Source: Halanaerobium sp041694515
Lineage (GTDB): Bacteria > Bacillota > Halanaerobiia > Halanaerobiales > Halanaerobiaceae
Reading direction: 5' to 3'
Assembly (NCBI GenBank): GCA_041694515.1
Contig: JASMSZ010000102.1
Coordinates: 1 to 23,881 of the forward strand
Length of the DNA: 23,881 nucleotides
Shown piece after piece: positions 22,809 through 23,881 of the stretch (position 1 is the first letter of the stretch; each line of letters starts with the position of its first letter). A model generated the notes under the pieces. It was not told the origin of the DNA. It saw nothing but the letters and a program-made list of their open reading frames with translations, and made no database searches. The position numbers were made by a program, and so were the translations under genes.

Positions 22809-23881
22809 TTGCATTTTCTTAAAGATGGTTTAAAACAAAACTATATTTATCTCTTAATATTAATTATTTTTAGTACTATATTATTTGTTCCTTCGACTTT
22901 AAATCGTGACCTCCATTACCGGGATGAATTAAGATACACAGAAGTAGCCAGAGAGATGTCAGAAACCGGAGATTATTTTGTGCCGCATCTTGGAGGGAAA
23001 ATTTATACCGACAAACCTCCTTTTTATTTCTGGATTTTGATACTGTCTAAGAATATTTTTGGTGAATATTCTGCTGCAGCAATGGCTGCTCCCAGTATTA
23101 TTTCAGCCATAATAATTATATTATTGACTTTTTATTTTGCTAAATATTTTTTAGAAAAAAAATATTCTTTTTTAGCAGGAATAATTTTAGCAGCAACTCT
23201 GCTGTTTTTTAGTTTATCAATATTTGTAAGAATGGATTTATTGATGATGGTTTTTATAGTTGCCTCACTGTTTTCTTTTTTTAAGGCATATCAGCAGCAA
23301 AAGCACTACTTATATCTTTTATTTTATTTATTTATGGGAATTGCAACCGCTATTAAAGGTCCAGCAGGATTTTTGATTCCATTAGTTATTATTCCTGGAT
23401 TTTTAGTCTGGGACAATAACCTAAAAGAGTTAAAGAAAATGAAGTTATTTAAAGGTGCACTGATTTTTATATCGGTAATTCTACTCTGGTTAATTCCAGC
23501 TTTTATTTTTGGTGGTCGAGAATATATTTATAGTTTAGTAGTTTTGCAGACTTTTGGTCGAGCAGTTGATTCTTTTGCCCACAATGAGCCTTTTTACTAT
23601 TATTTTATGACACTTCCCGTAACACTTTTACCCTGGACACTTTTATTAGTTTCCAGCTTTGTCTATCTTTTTAAATATAATGAGAATATATCTACAGAAC
23701 TCAAGTTTATTTTAAGCTGGTTTATCCTACCGCTGATTCTTTTTTCTCTTTTTAGTGGTAAATTAGTTTTTTATCTGCTTCCAATTTATCCGGCTGCTGC
23801 TATTTTGACTGCCTATCTATGCCGACAGGTTATAGCTGAGCAGGCAGATAAAAGATTTTTAGTTATTCCGGTGTTATTAAC
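22809..23881 (+). CDS. Third ArnT-like transferase (GT83), cut by window end
   Basis: The frame runs from the TTG at 22809, behind AAGGGGGGA (22795-22803), to the window edge without a stop: 357 codons. It is a multi-TM ArnT-like enzyme. After the first TM comes DLHYRDELRYTEVAREM with Asp39-Glu40 intact, then FVPHLGGKIYTDKPPFYFWIL, VRMDLLMM (second Asp), KGPAGFLIPLV, FGRAVDSFAHNEPFYYY and LPWTLL. It is most similar to the gene at 21088 (RDLH, HLGG/HFGG, KPPFYFW, VRMD, KGPAGFLIPL, DSFAH/NSFAH shared), so the pair probably arose by tandem duplication. The C-terminal periplasmic part lies beyond the window. The substrate is unknown. Confidence 0.83.
   Translation, partial: MHFLKDGLKQNYIYLLILIIFSTILFVPSTLNRDLHYRDELRYTEVAREMSETGDYFVPHLGGKIYTDKPPFYFWILILSKNIFGEYSAAAMAAPSIISAIIIILLTFYFAKYFLEKKYSFLAGIILAATLLFFSLSIFVRMDLLMMVFIVASLFSFFKAYQQQKHYLYLLFYLFMGIATAIKGPAGFLIPLVIIPGFLVWDNNLKELKKMKLFKGALIFISVILLWLIPAFIFGGREYIYSLVVLQTFGRAVDSFAHNEPFYYYFMTLPVTLLPWTLLLVSSFVYLFKYNENISTELKFILSWFILPLILFSLFSGKLVFYLLPIYPAAAILTAYLCRQVIAEQADKRFLVIPVLL

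Noticed and set aside
1..23881. CRISPR arrays, tRNA or rRNA genes, intact insertion sequences
   Set aside because: No regularly spaced repeats, cloverleaf-like sequences, rRNA blocks or transposase-like proteins were seen on either strand.

Overview
The window is a lipopolysaccharide (LPS) biosynthesis locus from an AT-rich diderm bacterium. All genes are on the + strand. Strong Shine-Dalgarno (SD) sites of the AGGAGG type, several TTG starts, high A+T and a Kdo/lipid A gene set together suggest a low-GC, LPS-bearing Firmicute. Halanaerobiales (Halanaerobium-like) is my best guess; this rests on style and gene content, not on a database match.

Region 1 (1-6844) is the conserved Kdo-lipid A block: lpxK (cut by the window edge), kdsB, kdsA, kdsD, an LpxL-type acyltransferase, waaA and a waaC-like heptosyltransferase. 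Spacings are short, and waaA and waaC overlap. Together these genes phosphorylate lipid A, make and activate Kdo, add Kdo and an acyl chain, and start the inner core. No kdsC is present.

Region 2 (6800-7071) is a 227-base gap plus the end of waaC. It holds a large imperfect inverted repeat whose arms contain copies of the waaC 3' end, with a further direct copy of that tail in the loop.

Region 3 (7072-14200) is the core-extension and O-antigen block: a second GT9 heptosyltransferase, a WaaE/KdtX-like GT2, two paralogous GT4 enzymes flanking an unusual GT2-like protein, a WaaL/Wzy_C-type ligase or polymerase, and an extended-SDR sugar epimerase. The stretch around 10.9-13.2 kb is visibly richer in A+T than its neighbours, as expected for a variable, probably acquired core/O-antigen cassette.

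Region 4 (14302-23881) looks like a polyprenyl-phosphate-sugar module. It has an ArnT-like GT83, a relic of a GT2 gene, a LAB_N small membrane protein, a WaaP/KdkA-type LPS kinase, an alpha/beta hydrolase-GT2 fusion, a DedA-PAP2-LssY_C fusion, and two further tandem ArnT-like enzymes, the last cut by the window end. I infer that the GT2 domain charges undecaprenyl phosphate with a sugar, the hydrolase domain may trim the sugar, the ArnT-like enzymes transfer it to lipid A or core, and the DedA-PAP2 protein recycles the carrier.

The intergenic gaps hold vestigial gene ends: a GT2 start at 15987, an SDR-epimerase start at 22728 and heptosyltransferase tails at 6905 and about 6983-7024. These suggest repeated gene gain and loss at this locus. 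No tRNA, rRNA, CRISPR array or intact insertion sequence was seen. No gap between genes exceeds 300 bases.
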